Assembly (NCBI GenBank): GCA_013423325.1
Contig: BLJB01000134.1
Location: 36,146 to 100,145 of the forward strand
Direction: 5' to 3'
Source of the DNA: Usnea hakonensis
Lineage: Eukaryota > Ascomycota > Lecanoromycetes > Lecanorales > Parmeliaceae
Length of the DNA: 64,000 bases
How positions within the stretch are numbered: the stretch's first letter is position 1; every line of letters starts with the position of its first letter. Below are positions 43,403-54,337 of the stretch, in pieces. Made by a program: the position numbers and the translations under genes. A model generated the notes under the pieces. The model saw only the letters and a program-made list of their open reading frames with translations, did not search any database and had not been told where the DNA came from.

Positions 43403-44710
43403 TTGATGTTTTAGGGAGGTAGTTGCACAATCCGTAATTTGTATCATCAGAACACTCTTCCTCTTTCTCTAGTATCTCTAGTAAATAATCTATAAAGGTA
43501 GACAATACAATCATTAAGTCCTGCTATCAAACCCCCATGACAAGATCCTACCCTTTGACACCGAACGGATTCCACATACCAAGCTCCTGTGACCGAGCCT
43601 CTCCAAGCAGCCGTCTTCTCGCAGCAAATAGACAAGTCTCAATGTATCTCATAAAATTTCTACCTTCAAACGTACACAGATACATCACCCCACATCACAT
43701 CTTGTAGGGAACGAAGATGTTTTCTAGTTGATACGATGCCGAAGATGAGCGTAGCGAGTAGTAGCCAATGCGAGCGAGTATACGGAGTAAGGCTTGAGGA
43801 TATTTCATGCGCCGCGGTTGGTTGTAAGGCGCTGGATCTCCGCCCCCATTCGCCATCCCAGCCGAATCCACGAATCTTAGCCGTATGTGGGTTAATTAAT
43901 AAATCTCACCCCGGAGCATTAAGGTAAGAAGCAAAATAAGGCTTCGGTAGGGTAGCCGCTCGTCCGCCCCCAGGAAATGACTATTACAAGTCTGTGACTA
44001 TGTCAATTGACTATCATTTTTCAGAATATCTCTCACGTGCGGCGATGGCGAAAGAGATGGACCTCGGACCGTCGGATGACTGCTGAGCAAAATGCTAGTA
44101 GAATACTCAGACATTACTACGAGCACGAGTAATCCATACGGCACTTCAAGCACAGTCAAAGGATCATCCCAAGGCTGTAGATGCGAAGAGTCCGATTAGA
44201 CCGCATATCTCACGCAATGCGATGCTGCAGCGGCGATTGAGGCCCAAACCAGGTTTTACCGAGGTTGCTATACGCATTCTATATTTAGATCTGCAGGTTC
44301 AATGCAACGCCCCGTCCGCAATAGAGAAAACCTCCTGATCGCCTGCATTGGATTTCGGGCGTCAGGCGGAATGAATACAACGTCGTATGGCTATTCGTCA
44401 TCCGGGGTATACGCCACCCCCTTAGCGTGTACCCCGCCCAGAGGATCAAGTGTTGTGGCAGTAAGCCGAGCTTTTAAAATGTGGGGCTCTTATGTCTCAC
44501 ACCGGTTTCAAGGCATTGGCTATTCTTCCTTCTCATCTCGGGCGTAATGCATGCGATTTCAGGCTGGTGGATGATGATCGGACTCCCTGTTTTCCAAGAT
44601 CATCCAGGCCGTGAGATAAAATGAGGTCTTTGCCCTCCTATCCTTCACCAAACTTACACGCATCCCCTTTTCGACGCGTTTCAAAGTCGTACGGCTACTC
44701 GACATCGAAA
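43403..44710. other. Intergenic, nothing recognised
   Basis: About 1.3 kb between the phosphate transporter and the lipase. Short ORFs only; includes the presumed lipase promoter. Confidence 0.45.
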
Positions 44711-45904
44711 ATGCCATACACTCCCATTGTCAAAATAATTGGAGCCATCTTACTCCTACTCTCCTCTGCCCTGGCAGCTCCACTTACGCAAAGATGTAGG
44801 TGCTCAACAAAGTATGCTGTGGCTGCTTCAGGACGTCGTAGCTAAAAAACGAAACATCAGCCCTCGATCCCACTACCTTTGCAAATCTCCAGCTTTTCGA
44901 GCAATTTGCCGCGGCCTCCTACTGCGAGGCTGACATTGATGTCTCAAATGGCGGCACCAAAGTCTCATGTGCGGCCGGGAACTGTCCTCTTGTCCAAGCC
45001 GATAATGTGACCACGGTCTACGAGTTTCAAAAGTATGCCCCATGCCAGACTAGTGGAATCTCCAATCAACACCTCTATCCGAACCCTCATTGTAAGACTT
45101 CCATTACTGACCAAAGGTACCTGCGAAACAGTTCCGGCGTCACAGGTGTAACCGGCTACCTAGCCGTCGACCATACCCTCGGACTTACAGTCCTTGCGTT
45201 TCGCGGCACTCACACCATCCTCAACTGGCTCACCGACTTCGACGCCGTGCTTGTCCCCACCGACATCTGCTCCGAATGTCTCTGCCATCAAGGATTGTAC
45301 GTAAACCCCCCCACCCCATCCCTCCCCTACCCTCGCTCCTCCCTCCAACCCCCATCTCCAAACCCCCACCACTGACCCCACCCCCAACCCCAGCTACGAC
45401 AGCTGGCGTGACTCCCGCACCGGCATCCTCGCCGCCCTCGCCACCACCACAACCGCCTACCCCACCAACCACCTCGTCATAACCGGCCACAGCCTAGGCG
45501 GCGCCATCGCCACCATCGCCGCCGCCGAAATCCGCAAATCAACCGCCCAACCCATCGACCTCTACACCTACGGCGCCCCCCGCATCGCCACACCCCCCTT
45601 AAGCACCTACATCACGAACCAAAACCTCGGCGGCAACTACCGCGTCACGCACTACGAGGACCCGGTGCCTCGGCTACCACCCCTGAGTCCTGGCCCGTTG
45701 CAGGATATCGGGTATGTGCATATTAGTCCTGAGTATTACATCGACACTGCCAACGACATCGTGCCCAGCGCCGGGAATATTAGCGTTCTTACCGGGGCGG
45801 TGAATTTCAATGGGAATACGGGAAATAATGAGACGGACGTGGCGGCGCATTTGTGGTATTTTAATGCTGTGAGTGCGTGTAAGAGTACTGGGGGGTTGGG
45901 TTGA
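44711..45904 (+). CDS. Secreted class 3 lipase / feruloyl-esterase-like
   Basis: Secreted triacylglycerol lipase-type alpha/beta-hydrolase of 315 aa. Exons 44711-44795, 44861-45032, 45117-45296 and 45394-45904. The signal peptide is MPYTPIVKIIGAILLLLSSA, with cleavage near ALA-APL. Exon 2 has LQLFEQFAAASYCEADI. Exon 3 has the oxyanion segment TVLAFRGTHTILNWLTDFD. Exon 4 has the nucleophile GHSLGGA (Ser179), Asp235 in YEDPVPRLPP and His298 in DVAAHLWYF, the complete catalytic triad. Six or more Cys suggest disulphides. The third intron (45297-45393) is almost pure pyrimidine and exon 4 uses mostly C-ending codons, unlike exon 2. Family firm; choice between acylglycerol and feruloyl substrates is open. 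Confidence 0.93.
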
Positions 45905-47091
45905 GGGTGGGGAGGGGGAGTGGTTTGGGCTATGCGGGGGTGGGAGGGCGTTTGTGGGAGCGATTTTTTTTTTATAGGGATGTTTGTTCGGTTCCGGGGT
46001 GAGGAGTAGTGTGGCGGATGCATTGAGCATGTACTTCAAATGTGGTGTTTTTTGACTTTACGACGAGAACTTTCTCTCGAAACATATATTTCCTTCGCAA
46101 TACATAATTAATCGTCCCAACTCCAGCACCGTTCCATCCCTCCTCCCCCCCCCTCTCTCTTTCCCACCCTCCTCCCCCTCAACCCCATACCCCTCTCCAC
46201 CCTCTCCCCATCTTCCCCATCCCCCTTCCCACCCCTTCCCTCTCCCCTTCCCCCCCGTCCCCTTACTCCCCTCTTCCCTCCCCACCCTTCCAATCCTCAC
46301 ACCACCACACCAACACAAACAAAACTTCCCAGCAAACACCTACCAGCAAGTAAGACTCTGCTATACGATTTTTAGTTTTATTTTTATTGATAGGATGGAG
46401 AAGGGGTGAGGGAATTATATGCCCGCAACACATCCCAGAGTACATCCCCCGTATTCCGAGCGCCAGTGCTTGCAAGCTACCTATTCGAAAAAGAAACGGC
46501 TGGTATTCAAAGCAACGGATGCATTCATGGATGAATGAATGAATGAACGAATAATTGACTGTGAAGATTTAGATAATCATATATATAATCTATGTTGTAT
46601 CATCGCGCCAGCGATGAGATTCTATTTCCATGAAATAGCGTACTCAACGCCGGCGACAGATCGTGTCGTCTCGTCTTGGTTATACTCGCGGGATAGAAGG
46701 TCGGTCGGGGGAGGAATGTTTTTTGCGGAGGGGAATGCGCTGCGCTCGGGGTATCTTTGGGTGTGGAGATATGAGGAATCGGCGTTGGTGCACTACTTTT
46801 GGGTGTGGAGGTTTTGATGCTCAGGGGTTTGATCGTCCCAAGCGAGAGAGTTTTGTGGTTGGTCGTGGGCTTGGTTGACAGCGTGAGTGTTGTGATCTGG
46901 TGGGGAGAGGTGGGGAGCAGGGAGGACCGCGGCGGGGGTTGCTTCGAAAGGGGTTCCCTGGAGTTCTTCTGCGGTATCCGGATTTCTGGTGTCATGGTAT
47001 GGACTTCCGTGTGGAGACGTAAAGCCACGAGGCGGCTTCCTTGAGCAAAGAAGAATCTACATTGTTGGTAACCTTGTCGTGATACGTGGAT
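45905..47091. other. Intergenic with long pyrimidine tract
   Basis: About 1.2 kb between convergent genes. Holds the C/T tract at 46130-46300 and a GAAT microsatellite at about 46530-46547. The ORFs here are by-products of the skewed composition. Confidence 0.5.
46130..46300. repeat. ~170-bp polypyrimidine/polypurine tract
   Basis: The plus strand is almost wholly C and T with a few A and one G, in blocks like CCCCTTCCCACC. Such homopurine/homopyrimidine tracts can form triplex (H-DNA) and slip in replication. Confidence 0.8.
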
Positions 47092-47937
47092 TTAAACACT
47101 ATCGGTTTTCGATGCAGCTATTTTCGTGGTTTCTGTCTTGAGGTCTGTTGCTTCGGGTTCTTCGCCCGTTGTCGGGCGCTCATTGAGGTTGGTCGCCCCT
47201 TTTGGTATTTCCGATGCAGGTGGTATGGCTACACTGTCTGCATCAGTCTCTCCCGCCTGTGCTTTCTCGACCTTTTCTATTTGCTTGAGTATCCACCCAA
47301 TGGTCGCATCTCTCACATGCTCGAGCTTCTCCAGCGTCGCCAATGGCAGAGTCGAGTAATCCGGTGTCTTTGCCGGGCTCCTTTTCTCCCCAGGTGCAGA
47401 TGAAGATTGTTGATTCTTCTCCGCGAGTAAATCTCTCAGAACCGTGATACTCTGATCTCTTTCAGGAAGGATCTCCATCAGCCTTTCCCTCTCAGCCTCA
47501 TCTTCTCGAACTTTTGCCTTTTTCGCGGACCTTTCCCTTTCTGATGACCATTGCATGATAGCATCGCGGGCACAGTTCTTGATATGATCAAAGCGCACAG
47601 GGCCCAACATGACACCACCATACCACCTCGCAACGACGATTGCGCCTTCTACATCTGTTTCAACGAGGACTTTCTCCAAAGCCTTCCCACCATACCTTTC
47701 GCCGTCATCGTCATGGCCGATTTCTAGAAGCCGCTTTGCATCAAGCGCACACTGAGTGCTGGGTGTCCTCCATGCCGTGATGAGATGGCTTGCACTCTTC
47801 AAGTCTACATGTGCTTGTAGCTCCTTTGCAGCGAGGGTGGGAGAGTAAAATGCGATGAATCTGGAAGATCGATCTTCAATTGGGGAGGATCTGAAGATAC
47901 GTGCCGGTGATGAAGATCTGGCTCGCTTCTGAGACAT
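47092..47937 (-). CDS. IMPACT/UPF0029 (Yih1-like N-terminal) domain protein
   Basis: Intronless gene of 281 aa. Residues about 24-130 match the UPF0029/IMPACT N-terminal fold: SRFIAFYSP strand, SHLITAWR (position of the usual AxHNxxAYR), GHDDDGERYGGKALEKVL, and VVARWYGGVMLGPVRFDHI, the RWYGG..LG..RF signature. Residues about 130-180 are charged and helical. The C-terminal third is Lys/Glu/Thr-rich and probably disordered. It lacks the RWD domain of full Yih1/IMPACT regulators of Gcn2, so it belongs to the stand-alone group whose role is uncertain. Probably cytosolic. Confidence 0.88.
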   Translation of the reverse strand: MSQKRARSSSPARIFRSSPIEDRSSRFIAFYSPTLAAKELQAHVDLKSASHLITAWRTPSTQCALDAKRLLEIGHDDDGERYGGKALEKVLVETDVEGAIVVARWYGGVMLGPVRFDHIKNCARDAIMQWSSERERSAKKAKVREDEAERERLMEILPERDQSITVLRDLLAEKNQQSSSAPGEKRSPAKTPDYSTLPLATLEKLEHVRDATIGWILKQIEKVEKAQAGETDADSVAIPPASEIPKGATNLNERPTTGEEPEATDLKTETTKIAASKTDSV

Positions 47938-48481
47938 TGATGATAGTTCAAACAGAATACTTCAAGATTCTTGCACAAGTATCTAGGTGAGAGCTTGGCT
48001 CGGATTGATGAGGCTAAAGCGAGTATTCCGGCTATCCCAAATGCAGACTAGCTCGTCGCCGTCTCTTGGCAGTCCCTGTCCGGCAACTTCCTCGAGAACA
48101 GCAACAGACATCTGTTCCAAAAAACCTTGTGTACCAAAACAAGAATACAGGAAGTCGGAAGGTGAGACAGGAAAAGGGCACTTATGAATCTGACGGGGCC
48201 AAGATCAAAATAGGACATTGTACTCCGAGACCGCCATATCTCCTGATCAAATCTCTCTCAAGGGGGTCCAATTCTCCAAGTGCCATCCAGTCATCAAGCG
48301 ACGGCATGAGCGTTGATCAGACTGTGCGGTAAACACAAGATTTCGAGGTCATCCTTCCACGTCCTCTCATAACACTCTCAACTACAAAACTTTCATACGA
48401 GAGCTGGACTCGATTCGTTGGAGGTGGACCCATTCGAGCCAGTACCCATCACTCGAAGCATTGTGCCATATTTTTATTACG
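47938..48481. other. Intergenic, nothing recognised
   Basis: About 540 bp. Short plus ORFs only; presumed promoter of the IMPACT-domain gene. Confidence 0.45.
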
Positions 48482-48937
48482 ATGAGCGCTGCGCAAACAT
48501 TTGACAGACTCAGGAAGACAAAACACCGAGCAGAACTGAAAATCCATCCCGTTAATTACGCATGGCGCGGACTCCAAACAGTCAACTTTCGACCTGAAAC
48601 GACACTACTTATTTCAGTCTATGAAAGCGTGCCAGTTAGTCCCAAGATGTGGAATGGATGAGAAGCTTCTGAGCCGGTGCGGCAGGCTGCCAAGAACAGC
48701 GGCTTCACCCCCAAGCGGCTTAGAGACGAAGAATTTCGGCCAGGACTCATGGATCCTGAGTACGAGATAGATGTCTGGTGCAATCGCTCGGACTGGCTAG
48801 GTCCACGAAATGGTTCAAGAGATGATATCGTTAAACGTTTGACGTTGCAGTTTTCCGCCCTAAGCATGCGAAAAGGACCGGTACACAATCTGCAGTACTG
48901 CTGGTGTCTACTACAGATGTCACAGGGAGTTGTATAA
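48482..48937 (+). pseudogene. Possible gene with one in-frame TGA
   Basis: From ATG at 48482 a single frame of 151 codons runs to the TAA at 48935-48937, broken only by TGA at 48659-48661. The first part reads FDRLRKTKHRAELKIHP and the second LMDPEYEIDVWCNRSDWLG and LTLQFSALSM. I do not recognise it. The stop is followed by GAA, not CTA, so it is not the known fungal TGA-CTA readthrough signal. GGA-TGA could derive from GGA-CGA by one C-to-T change. Chance openness cannot be ruled out. Confidence 0.3.
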
Positions 48938-49200
48938 AAACACTAACTTTTTGAGTCTCTTTGGTCGTAACATAATTCTATCGCTATCATTATAAAGCTC
49001 AACAAAAGAAATTTCGAGACCAACACCCACAGAAAAACGGGGGCAACCGAGCCCAGTACCCAAACAGTAGTCTTACACTGCCTCCCGTCCGAATTTTCCA
49101 TCCCGAACTGAGAACAATCATTCCGCGAATATACATACCCGTATACACATACAGTATCGATAACCACACATCAGCATATACACCAATACATTTGCCCTTC

Positions 49201-50623
49201 TCAAACGTTCGACACATCAAAACCCACCGTCTTCGTAATACCCATCGCCCTCTCCTCACTATCATCATCACTCGACCTCCCGCCTCTCGTCGCGGTGGCC
49301 TGCGCAGTAGACAGTGGAATCGCGTCCCCCCACGGATCATTAAGCCTCGACTTCCGTTGATTGTTCGACGGCGGCGGCGGCGGGTCCGCAAAGTCAAATA
49401 CGGTGCCGTCGGCATCGTAGCGACTGCCGCTACTCGGTTGAGTCTTGTCGATTTCGTGGAACTCGTTGTAAGTGCGGCTGCGGGAGGAGGTGTCGTTAGA
49501 GGAGCGGCCGGTGCAGTAACGGTAGATTGTGACGGCGGGGGCGCGGAGAGCGGGAAGGCAGGCGCAGATGATGCCGGTACCGCCTTCGATTTCGGCCCAG
49601 ATGGTGGCGTTGACGGAACCCCCTTTTTTTGAAAAGACGTTAGCGGGGGAAAGAATGATACGTACGACGCAGCCGAAGTTTGAGAAAAAGGGGCGGAGGG
49701 GCAGTGGGGATCACACACATGTCGGTTCCTTTGACTTTGCAGAAGAAGGAAGGGAGACGATTCTCATTATGCTCGTGAAGACGACAAACCAGCCCAACAG
49801 GAAGACTGCGGCCAGAGAAAGCTTTTGCGTCAACTTGAGTTGCAATCTCCAGACCGCCGGCATCGGCATGACAATGATGATTAGATCGCAAATGCTATTG
49901 AATGCAGCATACGCATACCATGATGCACCCAGGTCGAAGCAGGTGCCCGGTTGTCGCCTGTCCCAGAGTTTATGTATAGGATTGCATTCGAATACGGACG
50001 CGATGCCGAACGCGAATGACCCGACAAGGACTACGCCAGCGAGGACTTGAGCGAACCGTTTTAAATTCCATTGGACGAATAATCGGAGATAGAGGAAGAT
50101 GATGGCGGTCTTGGTAAAGCCGACGAGGAATTTGTAAACGATTTGGCAGCCATACCAGAACTACAAACACCTCAGCTATGATCTTGGGGATATTCCGGCA
50201 GTACATTCGTACCATGATAGCATTTCTGAGGTCGTTGGGGGGGAGATCATTAGCATGATGTCCAAAGCCATATTGTACCGCTGTTCTCCTCGTTAAAACT
50301 TGTCAATTCGCTCATCGACTGTCAACATACTGGCAAGACCAAGGCCTGTGTGTATCCAGTCCGCAAACTAATATTTCGTCAACCAAGGCCCAACATCGCC
50401 GTGCACACAGTGTACTAACAATAGCCAGAAAGATAGAGAGGTCGTCTAGTCCCAAACCCTTTGGCAGATGGTACTTCCACCCCAGTCGTATAGCAACAAT
50501 GATCGTCGCAGGAACTACCATTCCAATATACACCGCGTTCAATTGAGGTCCGCGATTTGGTACACCTGTAGGTATGCTGTGCAACTCGGGATTTGGCAAT
50601 CCCACCGGGAGTGGTGTCGCCAT
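49201..50623 (-). CDS. Rhodopsin-domain (PTH11-like) seven-helix integral membrane protein, second copy type
   Basis: Polytopic membrane protein of 390 aa, function unknown. Exons in coding order: 50420-50623, 50331-50367 (37 nt), 50213-50280, 49719-50160 and 49201-49622, introns 50-96 nt. Joined protein shows the family order: GLGLDDLSIFLAIFADWIHT, GHHANDLPPNDLRNAIMFWY, FLVGFTKTAIIFLYLRLF, FECNPIHKLWDR and GTCFDLGASWYAYAAFN, then SICDLIIIVMPMPAVWRLQL and SIMRIVSLPSSAKSKEPTWG, ending with ATIWAEIEGGTGIICACLPA at helix 7. The tail is Ser/Pro/Arg/Asp-rich, with PPPPP and acidic SSDDDSEE. It differs from the 15554 gene in exon structure and sequence, so it is not a recent duplicate. Confidence 0.9.
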
Positions 50624-52171
50624 TTCGATGCTTAGTCTCACTTCGTCGTGAGACGTGGGTGCCCAATATGTTCGAAATACAGATTTCCGGGCCGCAATTT
50701 GCGAGAGACGATGGCAAAGATTTGCTTCTAGAGATGGCAAGGCCCCAAGAACATTGACTCTACTGGATCAATGGTGACGGCGGGTTGGTATCCCACACAA
50801 ACACAAGATGGCCTGAGGTATCCAAAGCGTCCAGAGAAAGGAAGTCGAGAAAGATATTTCGAACACCATCCCCTTGTACTTCCAGGACGGGCATTCGGAA
50901 CACTATCACCACGGACATGGATGGCACGTTAGTTCGCGCCATCTTGTTCCTGATCATCCAACCCCACGCAGCAAAACGGGATCTAAGGCATAATACAAAA
51001 AGGAGCCCTTGCCGAAGCGAGAAGTTCTATCAATGTTCCGCCGCTCTATCAAAGGTGTTGGGGAATAACAGCCGGGGCTCTTATCATCCTGACGAATGAT
51101 AAATATCGTTTATAAAGTAATTATGATTAGTGAAACTGAAATAGGTTAACTACGATCTAGCGGCTCAGACGGCTCTTCGCAACGTAACCTACTAATCCCT
51201 CGCAAGCGTACTCCGCAAGTCTACTCATGCAAATATTACCAACCTCAGCCAAGAAACTTCGATTCGATTTTAGCAGAGCCAGACGGAGACGATAACACTG
51301 TCTGACATGCGACCCGTGTCTCTCCTTCCTTCTGACACCTATCCCGCCCACGTTCCGCATTTGGATTCAAAGAATCCTACCCAGGACTTCAACCCTCTTC
51401 TCAGGAGGCCATTATTTTCCCCTTGACAAAACAACGTCTTCAATTGGATAATCGGCATCTGCAGGCTCAAAAAGCGCCTTGTTGGCACACAAACTCTCGA
51501 GCGTGAAACTGGGGATTACGTATACGAAAAAATCAAATAGATGGAGAACACGGAGTTCGTAGTCCAGTGCTAGACGTGCCTCGGACTTCGACTGAACCAA
51601 TTGTTGCTCGACTGGGCGGACTGGCAATTTTTGGCCGGGAGCCCCTTGATGGTACTAATCCCCTAAACCTGGCCCCCGGCCCCACAATATATCTTATCTC
51701 AGCCAATCCCAATATTCATCGCTCCCCATGGCACCACCTACGTCACATCTATCCTGGTCCCCAATTCATTTTACTTTTTTGCGTAAAACTACGTGCTCCG
51801 TAACCCCGCGCATTCAGAATCATATCAGCCTATAGGTAACCCCGCGCATTCAGAATCATATCAGCCTATAGGGTGTCTACCACGTGCGCGCCAAAGCTAA
51901 CTCATCACATACCGGGGCTTCACGTACATATGGTTTAGATGAAGATCAACGGTGCGCTGCTTGCTTTTGGCGGGGCATTGCAGGCTTTATAGCGACACGC
52001 CACCAAACAGTGGACAAAAGAAGGCGTCCCGGCGAATGATAAGGGACCTGAGCTCGCTTATATTTGCGCCAAGGTAGAGATAGAACGCAACCCTAGGAGC
52101 TTCAAGTCCGCTCTATAAACCGCCACCTACAAACCAGGGGCCACAAACGCACAGATAGATTGCCATGTATA
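50624..52171. other. Intergenic, nothing recognised except a tandem duplication
   Basis: About 1.55 kb between the rhodopsin-domain gene and the MFS gene. Contains the 36-bp duplication at 51800-51871 and short ORFs without domains. Confidence 0.45.
51800..51871. repeat. Perfect 36-bp tandem duplication
   Basis: Two identical adjacent 36-bp units (51800-51835 and 51836-51871), each beginning GTAACCCCGCGCATTCAG and ending CAGCCTATAG. Identity suggests a recent duplication. Confidence 0.95.
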
Positions 52172-53820
52172 TTAGAGATCGCGGTGGAACCCGGGCGGAC
52201 CCATAGCGAGCCGCCACTTTTCGCCCACGAAGATCAACGCGAGCACGGGCAGCGACACGGCGAAATTGATAAAGGCAAAGGCGATCCAGGCGTTTTGAAA
52301 GCCCACCTCGGTGCCCAATTCGACGGCGTAGAAACCGACGCCGAAACCAAAGATTTGGCGGCCAAAATTAAGCAGGGTACCGATCTCGGCTGCTTGCTGT
52401 CGATAGCACTGTAAGGGCAATATATGAGCACGACCCACCATGACATTAGAGGGGGTGAGGAGAAAGGAATAGGGCTCACCTCGGCTGTGTAAGTATACAC
52501 GACGGTCGTCGCGATCTGTAGGCCGAAACTCGCAATTGCGATGCCAAAGCCCGTCCCAATTGGGGGTGACTTATGCGTCAAACAAACACCCTCAATGATG
52601 ATGCCCAATGGCAAAAGCACAATGGCCGGGAAAAGCGCCAGAAGCCTGTCCTCGGGTTTTCTGGCTCCGTTTCTCGCCAACGCACGTTTCTCACTGATCC
52701 AATCGGAAAGCCCGCCTGCTACCAATTCTCCGATGACGCTGCCTACGGTTAATGGAACACCCAGTAGCACGCCCGTCTGATATGGCTTGTACTTGTAGAC
52801 TTTGAGGAAGATGTTGGCCGAGGTGATGATGAATAGTATGCTGCCGAAGCCGAAAGAGACGGCGTAGTAGAGCATTGGCAGCAGGACGCTGGGATACAAG
52901 AGCATTTGAATGGGGCGAAAGAAGTCGATGAATTTGAGAGAGCGCGAAGAGTGAGCCCTCCCGCGCATGGTCATGTTTTCCATCCACGACCCGTAAGGCT
53001 TCTGGACACGTTCAGCCGAATGCGAGTACAGCGTCTCCGGGACCGTGAAGATGAAAAGCGGCAGCACAAACGCCGTGATGATGGCCGGGATATAGAAACA
53101 CCAATTCCAGGTTAGGGTGTTCTTGACAATGTATCCTCCAGCAATGGGCGCAATGTGCCCACCCGTGATCAACGAAAGCGTATAAATCCCCATATAGAAC
53201 CCTCTCTCGTGTTCAAAGAACAAGTCTGTCACCGTCGCGCTTCCCAAACCGAGCGCCACTCCCCCGAAGAATCCATTCAATGCGCGGAAAGCGATCAACT
53301 CCCCGTACGTACTGGAAGCGCCAGAGGCAGCGGATGTTGCGATTGCGACGGATATGCTTATTATATAAATAGGACGGCGGCCGTAGACGTTGGCGATTGG
53401 GTTCCAGAAGAGAGATGAGGCGCCGACGAAGGCTATGAAGACAGATGTAACGTAGGCCGTTGTTGTAATCTCTTTATGGAGAGCTTTTGAAAGGGGAACG
53501 AATGCTGGGGTCTAAAGATGCTCAGATTAGCTTCAATAGCACACTGTACGGCCCACGTTGATCAATTGGGCACTCACTATTAAAGAAGCACTGAAAAGAG
53601 CGAGGAAAGCCAGGAGCGACACTTGCAACAGCACGAGGATTTTGAGCCATGGACTCCAATTCAATGGGTCCAGAGGGTCTGAAGTGGGTTGAGGCACCAA
53701 GGGGATACCATTCTTGTCAAGCCTGGCGTCTGCGGCTTGCGACGAGTTGGAGTGGACATGCTTGCTTTCGCTATCAGTGCTGGTGATCTCAACATCGTTG
53801 CCAGAATGTCCGAGTGCCAT
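52172..53820 (-). CDS. MFS transporter, DHA1-like
   Basis: 12-helix major facilitator transporter of 503 aa. Exons in coding order: 53578-53820, 52480-53511 and 52172-52408; introns 66 and 71 nt. The N-terminus is hydrophilic (residues 1-50) and ends DPLDPLNWSPWLK, the DPxNW entry to helix 1 seen in fungal DHA1 members. Other marks: NPIANVYGRRPIYI, FRALNGFFGGVALGLGSATV, TWNWCFYIPAII, the second-half motif GGLSDWISEKR, and CYRQQAAEIGTLLNFGRQIF in exon 3. It is transcribed divergently from the FAD monooxygenase at 54338, with 517 bp between the start codons, suggesting joint control and a role in uptake or efflux of that enzyme's substrate or product (inference). Confidence 0.92.
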
Positions 53821-54337
53821 GATGGCAAATATATAAAGGGGAATCCCGAAACGAATGTTGTGCGTCGAATCGCAATTGAAGAAAAGAATGAAAGCAATCA
53901 CATATAATCGTATACTTGAAAAGAATGAGTGGAAATCCCTTAAAGATTTCAGATTTGATAATCTCAAGGGAAACACGGCACGCAGCCCCAGGGTCGCTAG
54001 GGGGTCAAGCACCCAACGGGAGGCGAGCGTCAAGCACTAAATGTATAACTAGCTGCTGGTGCCAACGCCGGGCAACGCCCAAACGTCACCAACCATGCCC
54101 CGCGTACCATTACATGCAACATCATGCAGGGGGGCCAAAAAGCTAAAATACAACATATGCATTTCTCCACGTGGATTTCTGTGTAACTCGGTAGCTGAGA
54201 TGCGGCGATTTTCCGGCTTGCTCGGCTGCATTGCGAATACGAATGGCCTCTACGTCAACGCTATGGCCAAGGACTTTGGATAATAGATAGTCAGAAACCA
54301 ATAAGAAAGCTCCAGTAAAGAAAGTAGCGAGTAGAAA
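53821..54337. promoter_or_regulatory. Divergent promoter region, MFS transporter / FAD monooxygenase
   Basis: 517 bp separating two start codons on opposite strands. Contains a CACGTG at 54168-54173 and several CGG triplets near 54202-54225 (CGGCGATTTTCCGGCTTGCT), which might be Zn2Cys6 contacts. No factor can be named from sequence alone. Confidence 0.4.

Noticed and set aside
46600..47028. 142-codon minus ORF with Pro/Thr/Ser-rich content
   Set aside because: Composition follows the local R/Y skew; no signal peptide or domain.
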